NCBI GenBank assembly: GCA_023141075.1 | Contig: JAGLKL010000035.1 | Coordinates: 1 to 10,275, forward strand | Length of the DNA: 10,275 nucleotides | Source: Alphaproteobacteria bacterium | Lineage (GTDB): Bacteria; Pseudomonadota; Alphaproteobacteria; Micavibrionales; Micavibrionaceae | Reading direction: 5' to 3' | Part shown: piece by piece, positions 1 through 6,198 of the stretch | Position numbering within the stretch: position 1 is the stretch's first letter | Layout: the number at the start of each line of letters is the position of its first letter | Notes under the pieces: generated by a model | What the model saw: the letters and a program-made list of their open reading frames with translations, nothing else | What the model was told of the DNA's origin: nothing | Database searches by the model: none | Made by a program: the position numbers and the translations under genes

Positions 1-27
1 ATTTTCTTGAAATGCATTCTTTTTCCT

Positions 28-56
28 TTGATCTTTGTATTTGACCTTTGTATAAG
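28..56 (+). promoter_or_regulatory. Candidate rpsU promoter P1
   Basis: A sigma-70-like pair is visible: TTGATC (28-33) and TATAAG (51-56), separated by 17 bases. The -35 matches the consensus at 4 of 6 bases and the -10 at 5 of 6. It lies upstream of rpsU and would give a leader of about 85 bases. The region is AT-rich and holds two copies of CTTTGTAT (33-40 and 46-53), so chance matches are possible. A weaker overlapping option is TTGACC (41-46) with TTAAAC (64-69). Confidence 0.35.
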
Positions 57-70
57 CGTTGTGTTAAACA

Positions 71-99
71 TTACCAGCTTTTGCAAGGCAGAGTATAAA
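71..99 (+). promoter_or_regulatory. Candidate rpsU promoter P2
   Basis: TTACCA (71-76) and TATAAA (94-99) are spaced by 17 bases, matching the -35 at 4 of 6 and the -10 at 5 of 6 positions. It is closer to the gene than P1 and would give a leader of roughly 45 bases. A ribosomal protein gene may well have tandem promoters, but nothing here decides between P1 and P2. Confidence 0.35.
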
Positions 100-135
100 T
101 TGCAAGATGCTGTATGACTTAAACTTACAATTAGA

Positions 136-144
136 AAGAGGTGA
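136..144 (+). promoter_or_regulatory. rpsU ribosome binding site that decides the start
   Basis: AAGAGGTGA is a near-complete Shine-Dalgarno sequence. It physically overlaps the upstream in-frame GTG at 141, so that codon cannot be served by it. The GTG at 150 follows it after five bases, which is proper spacing. This is why the start is called at 150 and not at 141. Confidence 0.75.
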
Positions 145-149
145 GCACT

Positions 150-356
150 GTGGTCAGTGTGAGCGTTAGAGATAACAATGTCGATCAGGCTTTGCGCGTT
201 TTGAAGAAAAAAATGCAGCGCGAAGGCATCTTTCGTGAGATGAAACTGCGTCGTCATTACGAAAAACCATCTGAGAAAAAAGCGCGTGAGCAAGCGGAAG
301 CAATCCGTCGTTGCCGCAAGATGGAACGTAAACGTCGCGATCGCGATGGTTATTAG
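150..356 (+). CDS. rpsU: 30S ribosomal protein S21
   Basis: This gene encodes the small basic ribosomal protein S21, a component of the 30S subunit platform near the 3' end of 16S rRNA, where it aids initiation. The 68-residue product has the family hallmark VRDNNVDQAL near its N terminus, then KKKMQREGIFREMK, the HYEKPSEKKAR stretch and an arginine/lysine-rich C-terminal helix ending RRDRDGY. Length is normal for the family. The start is GTG at 150: the Shine-Dalgarno overlaps the earlier in-frame GTG at 141, and starting at 150 puts VRDNN at residues 6-10, as is usual for alphaproteobacterial S21. It appears to be a single-gene unit with its own promoter candidates and a terminator at 408-442. 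Identification is secure; the exact start is inferred. Confidence 0.97.
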   Translation: MVSVSVRDNNVDQALRVLKKKMQREGIFREMKLRRHYEKPSEKKAREQAEAIRRCRKMERKRRDRDGY

Positions 357-407
357 ACTTTGATAATAGGCTGAAATACCAGCTATAAAGATAATATATT
401 AAGAAAG

Positions 408-442
408 CTGCCGATGTTAACGGCAGTTTTTTGTGTTTTTTT
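408..442 (+). terminator. Intrinsic terminator after rpsU
   Basis: A perfect CTGCCG (408-413) / CGGCAG (421-426) stem closes a seven-base loop and is followed by six T residues and, after GTG, another run of seven. It starts about 50 bases after the rpsU stop and ends that transcript before the next gene. Confidence 0.85.
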
Positions 443-534
443 GCCTGTGTAATTTAAAAAATATTTATGCTAAGGTGGCGTGTAACTGTTGTTTTTTGTC
501 TCCATAACACTGATAACCAGACACTAGGGAAACC

Positions 535-1749
535 ATGCTTTCTAACTTTCACATGAATAATGTTCCTTTTCGTTTCTTGAAACTAAGCCTGCTATCCCTA
601 TTGGGTATTAGCCTCTTATGTTGTCTACCTTTCTCGCACAGCAATGCTCAATTTGAAATCACTATTGATAAGAAAGAAAAAAAAGAGGAGAAAGAATGGG
701 AGCGTCATATGTCGATCTCCAATGTTTTCGAATCCAAATTTCCGCAAAGTTATAAATATAAGATATTTCCTTTTCGCTATAATGAAGAAAAAATCGCTTT
801 TGGTGTCGAGATTTTGTCCACACTTGATGGTACTGTACCTGCCAAGAATAAAAGTATTTTTATCCGCGCTGTACAAACTTTTGGCGACCCGATTGATCTC
901 TGGAAAGCCAAGAAAATCCTAGATCAGGAAGCCGCAATATATGTAAGGTCTGCCAAAAAAATCGGCGGAACAATTCTGACCAATGAGAACATTGATCACA
1001 ACGATTTTCCGGGGAAAAACATATATATTACCTATTACGCCGATGGGAAAAAATATGGTATCCGTATCCGTATTTATATGACCAACTATTCTAGGGTGGA
1101 ACAGGTACTGACTGGTTCTGCGAAAACCCTGTTTTCCTATCGTTCGGATGATTTTTTCAATTCTCTGAAGCTCTATGACGGCATAACAGCCCTTGAAGAA
1201 CCTAAAAAATTTGCCGAAGGATGGACAAAACATACAGCAAAGAACAAAATTTTTACAGTCAAACTGCCTCCGGTGAATTCCAGTTATACCCCTTCACCAC
1301 CAAAGTTCGTTGTAAAACCCAGAAAAGAGTGTATGAAGTTTTTATTTTATGACCCGGTTATAAACGAAACTGTTTTTTATAATGTCTATGCTTATAAACT
1401 TAAGAAGAAGATTGATGAAAAACTGGCCAAGCATATTTTGTTTTCCCAACACATCGATAAATATGTCGATAACCTTTCAATTGAAAGTCTTAATATGAAA
1501 AACACTGTCAAGGATGGTGTTAATGTGATGGGTATACGGCTGATTATTGCTCCGCCAAAGGACAAACCTTATCTTTCCTCATTGCTTCTTGAAATGCGTT
1601 ATTCTGGAGATATTGTCGTGGTACAAGAAATTACATCAAGTGCCAATCACACTAGAAACGGTTTCCCGGATATGTTGTACAAAATGTTGGAATTTCACCC
1701 TGAGAAATATAAAGAGCCGCCTGCTTCTGCTTATACGAGGAAAAAATAA
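535..1749 (+). CDS. Exported protein of unknown function, apparent two-repeat architecture
   Basis: I do not recognise a family. The 404-residue product begins with a signal-peptide-like segment: polar N terminus, hydrophobic core about residues 14-33, and a plausible signal peptidase I site after SNA (36-38). The cysteines at 29-30 lack a proper lipobox, so a lipoprotein is unlikely. After a very charged stretch (46-57, Lys/Glu) there are two halves, about 66-216 and 237-388, that look related. Each has a beta-rich start, a helix, then a Gly-containing strand pair followed by a GF/FF-type helix with closing hydrophobics (compare FPGKNIYITYY near 158 and DGVNVMGIRLI near 327). The start ATG has a modest AGGGAA upstream; the Met at residue 7 is an alternative. 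The gene is AT-rich and lysine-rich compared with mipZ and pepP. It stands alone between the rpsU terminator and a convergent aminopeptidase gene. An envelope or periplasmic role is inferred only from the signal sequence. Confidence 0.8.
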   Translation: MLSNFHMNNVPFRFLKLSLLSLLGISLLCCLPFSHSNAQFEITIDKKEKKEEKEWERHMSISNVFESKFPQSYKYKIFPFRYNEEKIAFGVEILSTLDGTVPAKNKSIFIRAVQTFGDPIDLWKAKKILDQEAAIYVRSAKKIGGTILTNENIDHNDFPGKNIYITYYADGKKYGIRIRIYMTNYSRVEQVLTGSAKTLFSYRSDDFFNSLKLYDGITALEEPKKFAEGWTKHTAKNKIFTVKLPPVNSSYTPSPPKFVVKPRKECMKFLFYDPVINETVFYNVYAYKLKKKIDEKLAKHILFSQHIDKYVDNLSIESLNMKNTVKDGVNVMGIRLIIAPPKDKPYLSSLLLEMRYSGDIVVVQEITSSANHTRNGFPDMLYKMLEFHPEKYKEPPASAYTRKK

Positions 1750-1781
1750 GGCCAGTTGAGGGAAATAGGCTGTTTTCCGGT

Positions 1782-3569
1782 TTATAGTTTGATTTGAGTA
1801 TCAAGCCATGCACGTTCTTCTGTGCTTAAAATCGTAGACAGACTATCTTTTATACATTTCAGATAATTTCTGAGCCATTTTTTCTCGGCTCTATTAAGCA
1901 TGCCGTCAACAATGAGTTTTGGATCAAAAGGAGCGAAGCTAACCGTTTCAAAACAATAATGATCAGGTTGGTCACTTTGTTGTACCAAAACCAGATTTTC
2001 AAGACGTATTCCGTATTCACCTTCCTTATAGTAACCCGGCTCGTTGGATATGAGCATGCCCGGTTTAAAAAGTTTTTCTTCACGAGGAGAAATGCCGGTA
2101 GACGGTTCATGAACGCATAAATAACACCCTACACCGTGCCCAGTGCCATGCGCGTAATCAAGCCCAACTTCCCGCAAGCTTCTACGCGCCAGAGCATCGA
2201 TTTCAATACCGGTCGTTTCCTTGTGAAATACAGTTGAGGCTACAGCAATGTGTCCTTTGAGCACGCGAGTATAGTTTTCCTGCATCTCGCGGGATGGCGT
2301 TCCGATTGCAATAGTGCGAGTGATGTCAGTGGTTCCCCAGTGATACTGTCCGCCGCTATCAACCAGCAAGAGTCCATCACCTTTGATCTCGCGGCAAGAT
2401 TTTTCATCTGCGCGGTAATGCACAATAGCCCCATTATCAGCGAAACCCGCGATGGTCGCGAAACTCGGCCCTACATAGCCGCCTCCTGCCCGGCGAAATT
2501 CTTCCAGCTTTTTTTCAATAGATATCTCGTCCATTTTTTCCGAGGTGTTCTGGTTTTCATCAATCCATTTCAAAAAGCGCGTTAGAGCCGCGCCATCTGC
2601 TATATGTGCCTTACGGATGGCTTCGCACTCGCTAGAAGTTTTTACCGCTTTGGGCAGAACACACGGATCAGGGGCATCGAGAATACCTATCCCCGCCTTT
2701 TTAACAACTTGTTCGAACCAGATTGGGGTCGAATTTCGATCCAGCCAGAGCTTGTCCTTCCCTTTATTTTTGCCGATTTTGAGCAAACAGCCTTCTAATG
2801 CGTCAAAGCCGTAAACGCGCAACCTCTCTCCCAGTTTTTCCGTGATCTCGCCGGTGACTTTTGAGGGATCAATAAATAAATCGACACTGCCATCCCGGTG
2901 CAGCAAAACATAGGACTGGCATAAAGGTGAATAATCGATATCTCTCCCACGCACATTAAGGAGCCAGCATATTGAATCGCCGACACTAAGCAAGCATGCC
3001 ACGGCACCCTGCTGTTTAATCTGCGCGGCAATCTCATCACATTTTTCCGCGGCACTTTTGCCTGCAACATTATCAGGAAACAAACTGAGTTTTTCGTGCG
3101 GACGGGCAGGCTGATCAAACCATATCGCATCAATAATATTTCGCGTGCACGATTTCAGCTTTATGGCTTTTTCCATGCAATGGTTTTTGATTTCTTCGAT
3201 TTGCTTTGGCGTATAAAGCCAGACATCATAGCCAATATGAGCACCTTCAGGTGCTTGCTGTTTCAACCACTCTCCCACAGATGTCTTTGTGCTATCCTCT
3301 AAATCAAATAACTCTGAATCCACTTCTTCGCGCAGTTGCAGCGTATAGCGCCCATCACTCATAACCACCGCCTTTTCAGGCAAAATGACCGCACTACCCG
3401 CACTACCGGTAAAGCCGCTGATCCATGCAAGACGTTCAGCATAAGGTGCGAGAAACTCGCCCTGAAACTCATCAGTACGCGGAATTATGTAACCATCCAG
3501 CCCCTTTTGCGAAATTTCTTTGCGCAAAGACGATACTCTGTCTTGATATATGGGTGTGTTTTCTGGCAT
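1782..3569 (-). CDS. pepP: Xaa-Pro aminopeptidase (aminopeptidase P, M24B family)
   Basis: This is a metallopeptidase that removes an N-terminal residue preceding proline, probably cytosolic since no signal peptide is seen. The 595-residue length and layout match the long, XPNPEP1-like type: an N-terminal creatinase-like domain (about 8-145), a second similar domain (about 160-305), the pita-bread catalytic domain (about 312-530) and a C-terminal extension. All five expected metal ligands are visible: D404 in LLVDSGG, D415 in TTDITRT, H478 in GTGHGVG, E510 in SNEPGYY and E524 in IRLENL. H384 (IVHYRA) and H487 (CVHEPS) fit the accessory catalytic histidines. The GHGVG motif is followed by CYLC, where relatives usually have a phenylalanine/leucine/asparagine pattern. 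The Shine-Dalgarno is weak (GAGATC upstream of the ATG). The gene is divergent from mipZ with a 72-base gap and convergent with the exported protein gene. The family call is firm; the symbol is by family analogy. Confidence 0.93.
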   Translation of the reverse strand: MPENTPIYQDRVSSLRKEISQKGLDGYIIPRTDEFQGEFLAPYAERLAWISGFTGSAGSAVILPEKAVVMSDGRYTLQLREEVDSELFDLEDSTKTSVGEWLKQQAPEGAHIGYDVWLYTPKQIEEIKNHCMEKAIKLKSCTRNIIDAIWFDQPARPHEKLSLFPDNVAGKSAAEKCDEIAAQIKQQGAVACLLSVGDSICWLLNVRGRDIDYSPLCQSYVLLHRDGSVDLFIDPSKVTGEITEKLGERLRVYGFDALEGCLLKIGKNKGKDKLWLDRNSTPIWFEQVVKKAGIGILDAPDPCVLPKAVKTSSECEAIRKAHIADGAALTRFLKWIDENQNTSEKMDEISIEKKLEEFRRAGGGYVGPSFATIAGFADNGAIVHYRADEKSCREIKGDGLLLVDSGGQYHWGTTDITRTIAIGTPSREMQENYTRVLKGHIAVASTVFHKETTGIEIDALARRSLREVGLDYAHGTGHGVGCYLCVHEPSTGISPREEKLFKPGMLISNEPGYYKEGEYGIRLENLVLVQQSDQPDHYCFETVSFAPFDPKLIVDGMLNRAEKKWLRNYLKCIKDSLSTILSTEERAWLDTQIKL

Positions 3570-3573
3570 TGTG

Positions 3574-3626
3574 TTGATCTCGTAACTTTAAAAAATAAGT
3601 ATAAGCCGATTTGCTTTGAAAGATAA
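3574..3626. promoter_or_regulatory. Divergent pepP / mipZ promoter region
   Basis: The 72-base gap must hold signals for both genes. On the minus strand AGTATA at 3598-3603 reads as TATACT, a 5-of-6 match to a -10, with a weak TTATCT 17 bases upstream. On the plus strand TATAAG (3600-3605) is a good -10, but its nearest TTGATC (3574-3579) is 20 bases away. The two -10 elements overlap, which would make the promoters mutually exclusive. The -35 elements are poor, so this is tentative. Confidence 0.3.
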
Positions 3627-3641
3627 CGTAACGCGAACGCC

Positions 3642-4493
3642 ATGAAAAAAACAGCGCATATTATCGTTTTTGGTAATGAAAAAGGTGGGTCAGGAAAATC
3701 GACCACCGCCATGCATACAGCTATAGCGCTGTTGCGCATGGGATATCGCGTGGGGACGATTGATCTGGATGCACGCCAAGGCACACTCACACGTTATTTG
3801 AAAAAACGTTTTGACTATATCACCCGCAATAACGAGACCCTGCCCAGCCCGGCGCATATGGCCATTGAGCGCAGCTCTCACGAAAGCGTGCGCCGAAATA
3901 ATGATGAAGAAGAAGGCTTTTTGCTCATGGCACTGGATGAGCTGAACCGGGTAAGTGATTTTATTGTTATCGACACACCGGGCACAGACAGCTTTCTGAG
4001 CCGATTGGCACACAGCTATGCCGATACGCTGGTTACTCCGATGAATGACAGCTTTATTGATCTGGACTTGCTGGCCGATATCGATATGAAAAATTACGAG
4101 GTTAAGGGGCCGTCTATTTATTCGTCCATGGTCAATACCCAGCGCCGGAAAAAAGAGACACGTGATGGTAACGGCATAGACTGGATAGTGATGCGCAACC
4201 GGATGACCCACCTGAATACGAATAATAACAAAATTATTGCCGAACTTCTGGAAACGATTTCCAAGCGTGCAAATTTCCGTCTTGCTCCCGGATTCGGAGA
4301 GCGCGTCGTGTTCAAGGAAATGTTTCTTAAGGGGCTGACTTTGCTAGATTTGAAAGAAGGTCAGGAAGGCGGCCTTACATTGTCGCAAATCTCTGCACGC
4401 CAAGAAGTACGCAACCTTATTGTTGAAATTGCACCGGAAGCAGCCAAAGGCTACGTCAAGCCGCCTTCGTCGAAATCCAGAAATGTCGCTTAG
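3642..4493 (+). CDS. mipZ: Division plane positioning ATPase MipZ (ParA/MinD family)
   Basis: MipZ is a ParA/MinD-type ATPase of alphaproteobacteria. It binds the chromosome as an ATP dimer, is recruited by ParB at the origin, and blocks FtsZ polymerisation away from midcell. The 283-residue product has the deviant Walker A GNEKGGSGKST (11-21; signature Lys14 and Lys19), a Walker A' segment IDLDARQ (40-46), Walker B FIVIDTPG with D111, and the MipZ-type blocks VTPMNDSFIDLD (131-142), DWIVMRNR (180-187) and GLTLLDL (231-237). These separate it from ordinary plasmid or chromosome ParA and from MinD. Length is normal for MipZ. No strong Shine-Dalgarno precedes the ATG at 3642. It is not beside a parB here and appears to be transcribed alone, divergent from pepP and followed by a terminator at 4499-4525. 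The insertion around 60-90, rich in charged residues, is typical of variable regions in the family. Confidence 0.95.
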   Translation: MKKTAHIIVFGNEKGGSGKSTTAMHTAIALLRMGYRVGTIDLDARQGTLTRYLKKRFDYITRNNETLPSPAHMAIERSSHESVRRNNDEEEGFLLMALDELNRVSDFIVIDTPGTDSFLSRLAHSYADTLVTPMNDSFIDLDLLADIDMKNYEVKGPSIYSSMVNTQRRKKETRDGNGIDWIVMRNRMTHLNTNNNKIIAELLETISKRANFRLAPGFGERVVFKEMFLKGLTLLDLKEGQEGGLTLSQISARQEVRNLIVEIAPEAAKGYVKPPSSKSRNVA

Positions 4494-4498
4494 GGTCT

Positions 4499-4525
4499 AA
4501 ACCCACAGCTTACTGCGGGGTTTTT
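4499..4525 (+). terminator. Intrinsic terminator after mipZ
   Basis: The stem pairs AAACCC with GGGTTT and CAG with CTG around a CTTA loop, with a small internal mismatch, and ends in a run of five T. It starts six bases after the mipZ stop. Its sequence closely resembles the terminator at 5163-5187. Confidence 0.85.
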
Positions 4526-4537
4526 CATTATCCAAAT

Positions 4538-4566
4538 TTGCAATGTATATCTTGATCATATATATA
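4538..4566 (+). promoter_or_regulatory. Candidate promoter for the small acidic protein gene
   Basis: TTGCAA (4538-4543) and TATATA (4561-4566) are separated by 17 bases, each matching the sigma-70 consensus at 4 of 6. A separate TATACT (4572-4577) is a better -10, but the nearest TTGATC (4552-4557) is only 14 bases away. A promoter is expected here because the mipZ terminator precedes the gene; the exact site is uncertain. Confidence 0.3.
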
Positions 4567-4609
4567 CGGCATATACTTATGCGGTTTTTACACTTAAAGG
4601 AGCGTTTTT

Positions 4610-5065
4610 GTGAAACAAGATATTATAATGGATGAAATGGTTAAGCAACTGGTTGAGGAACTGACTGAGAAAGATCTGAGACTTATTGCCGGAAATCTTT
4701 TAGACAAAGCTTCTGAATTTGAGAAACTCGAATTTTCGAAACCTGAGATTGCGGAAAATCTGATTATAACCATACGTAAGTTTCTGATGGAAAAGCTTAC
4801 GAATGGAGGAGACATAACCATTGAGAACAACAGCAATAAAGAAATTCATGACATTTATGAAGCTGTAAAAGATGGCGTATCACCCACTATTGAAAGAATT
4901 GGAAGACGCGACATACTTCCTGAAAACATACGTGAACTTCTCAGTCTGTGCCTTGATATTGAAAATAAACCTAAAGATGTGCCTGAGGAACTTGAAGAAC
5001 CTGAAAGTGTTCCTGAGGGGAAACGTGAAAATACGGAATATGGTCCTGATCAGTTTAGATTATGA
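4610..5065 (+). CDS. Small acidic protein of unknown function
   Basis: I do not recognise this 151-residue protein. The GTG start at 4610 is well supported by AAAGGAG (4596-4602) seven bases upstream; the Met at residue 7 has no such signal. The sequence has no signal peptide, membrane segment, cysteine cluster or catalytic motif that I can see. Residues 8-63 look like amphipathic helices rich in Glu/Lys/Leu, and a further helical part spans about 77-117. The tail (120-151) is very rich in Glu and Pro, with PEELEEPESVPEG as its core, and is probably disordered. That suggests a soluble, cytosolic, binding-type protein rather than an enzyme, but this is inference. It stands as its own unit between the mipZ terminator and a near-copy of it at 5163-5187, and is more AT-rich than galU and mipZ. 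Strong start signals and clean boundaries argue that it is a real gene. Confidence 0.75.
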   Translation: MKQDIIMDEMVKQLVEELTEKDLRLIAGNLLDKASEFEKLEFSKPEIAENLIITIRKFLMEKLTNGGDITIENNSNKEIHDIYEAVKDGVSPTIERIGRRDILPENIRELLSLCLDIENKPKDVPEELEEPESVPEGKRENTEYGPDQFRL

Positions 5066-5162
5066 ATAAGACAAGAAATCCTGTTTACGATACCTAAAAA
5101 CATTCCGGATATATATTAAGGAGTAAGTTATTTATCGCGTTACTCTATCTTTCAGATTAATT

Positions 5163-5187
5163 CCCCGTAGCTTGTTGCGGGGTTTTT
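5163..5187 (+). terminator. Intrinsic terminator after the small acidic protein gene
   Basis: CCCCG (5163-5167) pairs with CGGGG (5178-5182), extended inward by wobble and A-T pairs to a CTTG loop, followed by five T. It lies about 100 bases past the stop codon and 107 bases before galU, separating the two transcripts. Confidence 0.85.
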
Positions 5188-5221
5188 CGTTATCTCGGTA
5201 CAAAATTGCTTTTTCCTGATA

Positions 5222-5249
5222 TTTGTAATCTATTGCATTGTCTTACAAA
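5222..5249. repeat. Inverted repeat upstream of galU
   Basis: TTTGTAA (5222-5228) and TTACAAA (5243-5249) form a perfect seven-base inverted repeat with a 14-base spacer. There is no T-tract, so it is not a terminator. It ends 44 bases before the galU ATG, in the zone where the galU promoter must lie, so it could be an operator. I saw no clear -35/-10 pair here. An AT-rich chance repeat is possible. Confidence 0.35.
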
Positions 5250-5293
5250 ATATGTCACTTCTCTACGCGGATTTAACTTAAAGAGGTTGATGA

Positions 5294-6169
5294 ATGAATG
5301 TAAACCCCAAGCCTGTTAGAAAGGCTGTTTTCCCCGTAGCGGGTCTGGGTACGCGGTTCTTGCCGGCGACCAAAGTTATGCCCAAAGAGATGCTTCCTAT
5401 TAATGACCGTCCTCTTATTCAACATGTTTATGAAGAAGCCCGCGATGCTGGCATTGAGGAGTTTATCTTTGTAACCGGACGTTACAAAAATATGCTTGAG
5501 GAACACTTTGATTATCAGCCCGAGTTGGAACAAACGCTAAAAGCACGCGGCAAAGAAGATATGCTTGCTGTGATTCGTGATTCCGAGATGCCTGAAGGTA
5601 AGCTGTTTTTGACGCGCCAGCCTAAGCCTCTGGGTCTTGGTCATGCTGTATGGTGTGCACATAAGCTGATCGGCGATGAGCCTTTTGCCATTATCTTGCC
5701 CGATGATATTGTTAGCCACGAACCCGGATGTCTGGCGCAAATGATCGAGACATATAATGAGTATGGCGGGAACGTTGTCGCTGTTAAGAACGTGCCGCGC
5801 GAAGAAACTAAAAAATACGGTATTTTGGACATCGGAGAGGAAAAAGGAGACGCAGTTGCCATTAATGGACTGGTTGAAAAACCTGATCCGAAAGATGCGC
5901 CCTCCACTCTTTCGATTATCGGACGTTATATCCTGCAACCGGAAATTTTTGAGCATCTGGCTGCTTTTGAACGCGGCGCAGGCAATGAAGTTCAGTTGAC
6001 CGACGCGATGGCAAAATTGCTCGGCAACCAAGCTTTCCACGGTTTGCGTTTTAAAGGTCAGCATTTTGATTGCGGCAGCCGTTTAGGATTTATTGCCGCC
6101 AATCTTGCTTATAGCCTTAAAGACCCGGAGATCAGTGACGGCGTCCGTGAAATATTGAATAAGCTATAA
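5294..6169 (+). CDS. galU: UTP--glucose-1-phosphate uridylyltransferase
   Basis: This enzyme converts UTP and glucose-1-phosphate to UDP-glucose and pyrophosphate, supplying glucosyl units for lipopolysaccharide, exopolysaccharide and related glycans. The 291-residue length is normal. The nucleotide-binding signature VAGLGTRFLPATK (15-27) is intact and followed by MPKEMLP (29-35). LGLGHAV (113-119) is the family's conserved loop, LPDDIV (135-140) carries the metal-binding aspartate, and VEKP (194-197) holds the conserved lysine. Near the C terminus FDCGSRLGF matches the family's ending motif. The start at 5294 has AAGAGG (5281-5286) seven bases upstream; the ATG at 5290 is in another frame. 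It is followed after 29 bases by a phosphohexomutase gene, so the two are probably co-transcribed. Together they would carry glucose-6-phosphate to UDP-glucose. Confidence 0.96.
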   Translation: MNVNPKPVRKAVFPVAGLGTRFLPATKVMPKEMLPINDRPLIQHVYEEARDAGIEEFIFVTGRYKNMLEEHFDYQPELEQTLKARGKEDMLAVIRDSEMPEGKLFLTRQPKPLGLGHAVWCAHKLIGDEPFAIILPDDIVSHEPGCLAQMIETYNEYGGNVVAVKNVPREETKKYGILDIGEEKGDAVAINGLVEKPDPKDAPSTLSIIGRYILQPEIFEHLAAFERGAGNEVQLTDAMAKLLGNQAFHGLRFKGQHFDCGSRLGFIAANLAYSLKDPEISDGVREILNKL

Positions 6170-6198
6170 AGTGTGTAGTTTATAGTCGGAGAAATGCC

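Noticed and set aside
1751..1781. Short GGAAA / TTTCC hairpin in the convergent gap between the exported protein gene and pepP
   Set aside because: Only five pairs with an eight-base loop and no T-tract on either strand; too weak to call a terminator.
3690..4211. 173-codon minus-strand frame inside mipZ
   Set aside because: It lies wholly opposite a gene with intact Walker motifs and has no recognisable domain; it is a shadow frame. The same holds for the minus-strand frames inside galU, the mutase gene and cheA.
5062..5097. Eleven-codon frame overlapping the stop of the small acidic protein gene by ATGA
   Set aside because: It has the overlap geometry of translational coupling but is only 11 codons, has no ribosome binding site and no recognisable content.
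5121..5145. GAGTAA / TTACTC inverted repeat before the terminator at 5163
   Set aside because: Six pairs with a 13-base loop in AT-rich DNA; likely chance, and no start codon follows the AAGGAG at 5118.
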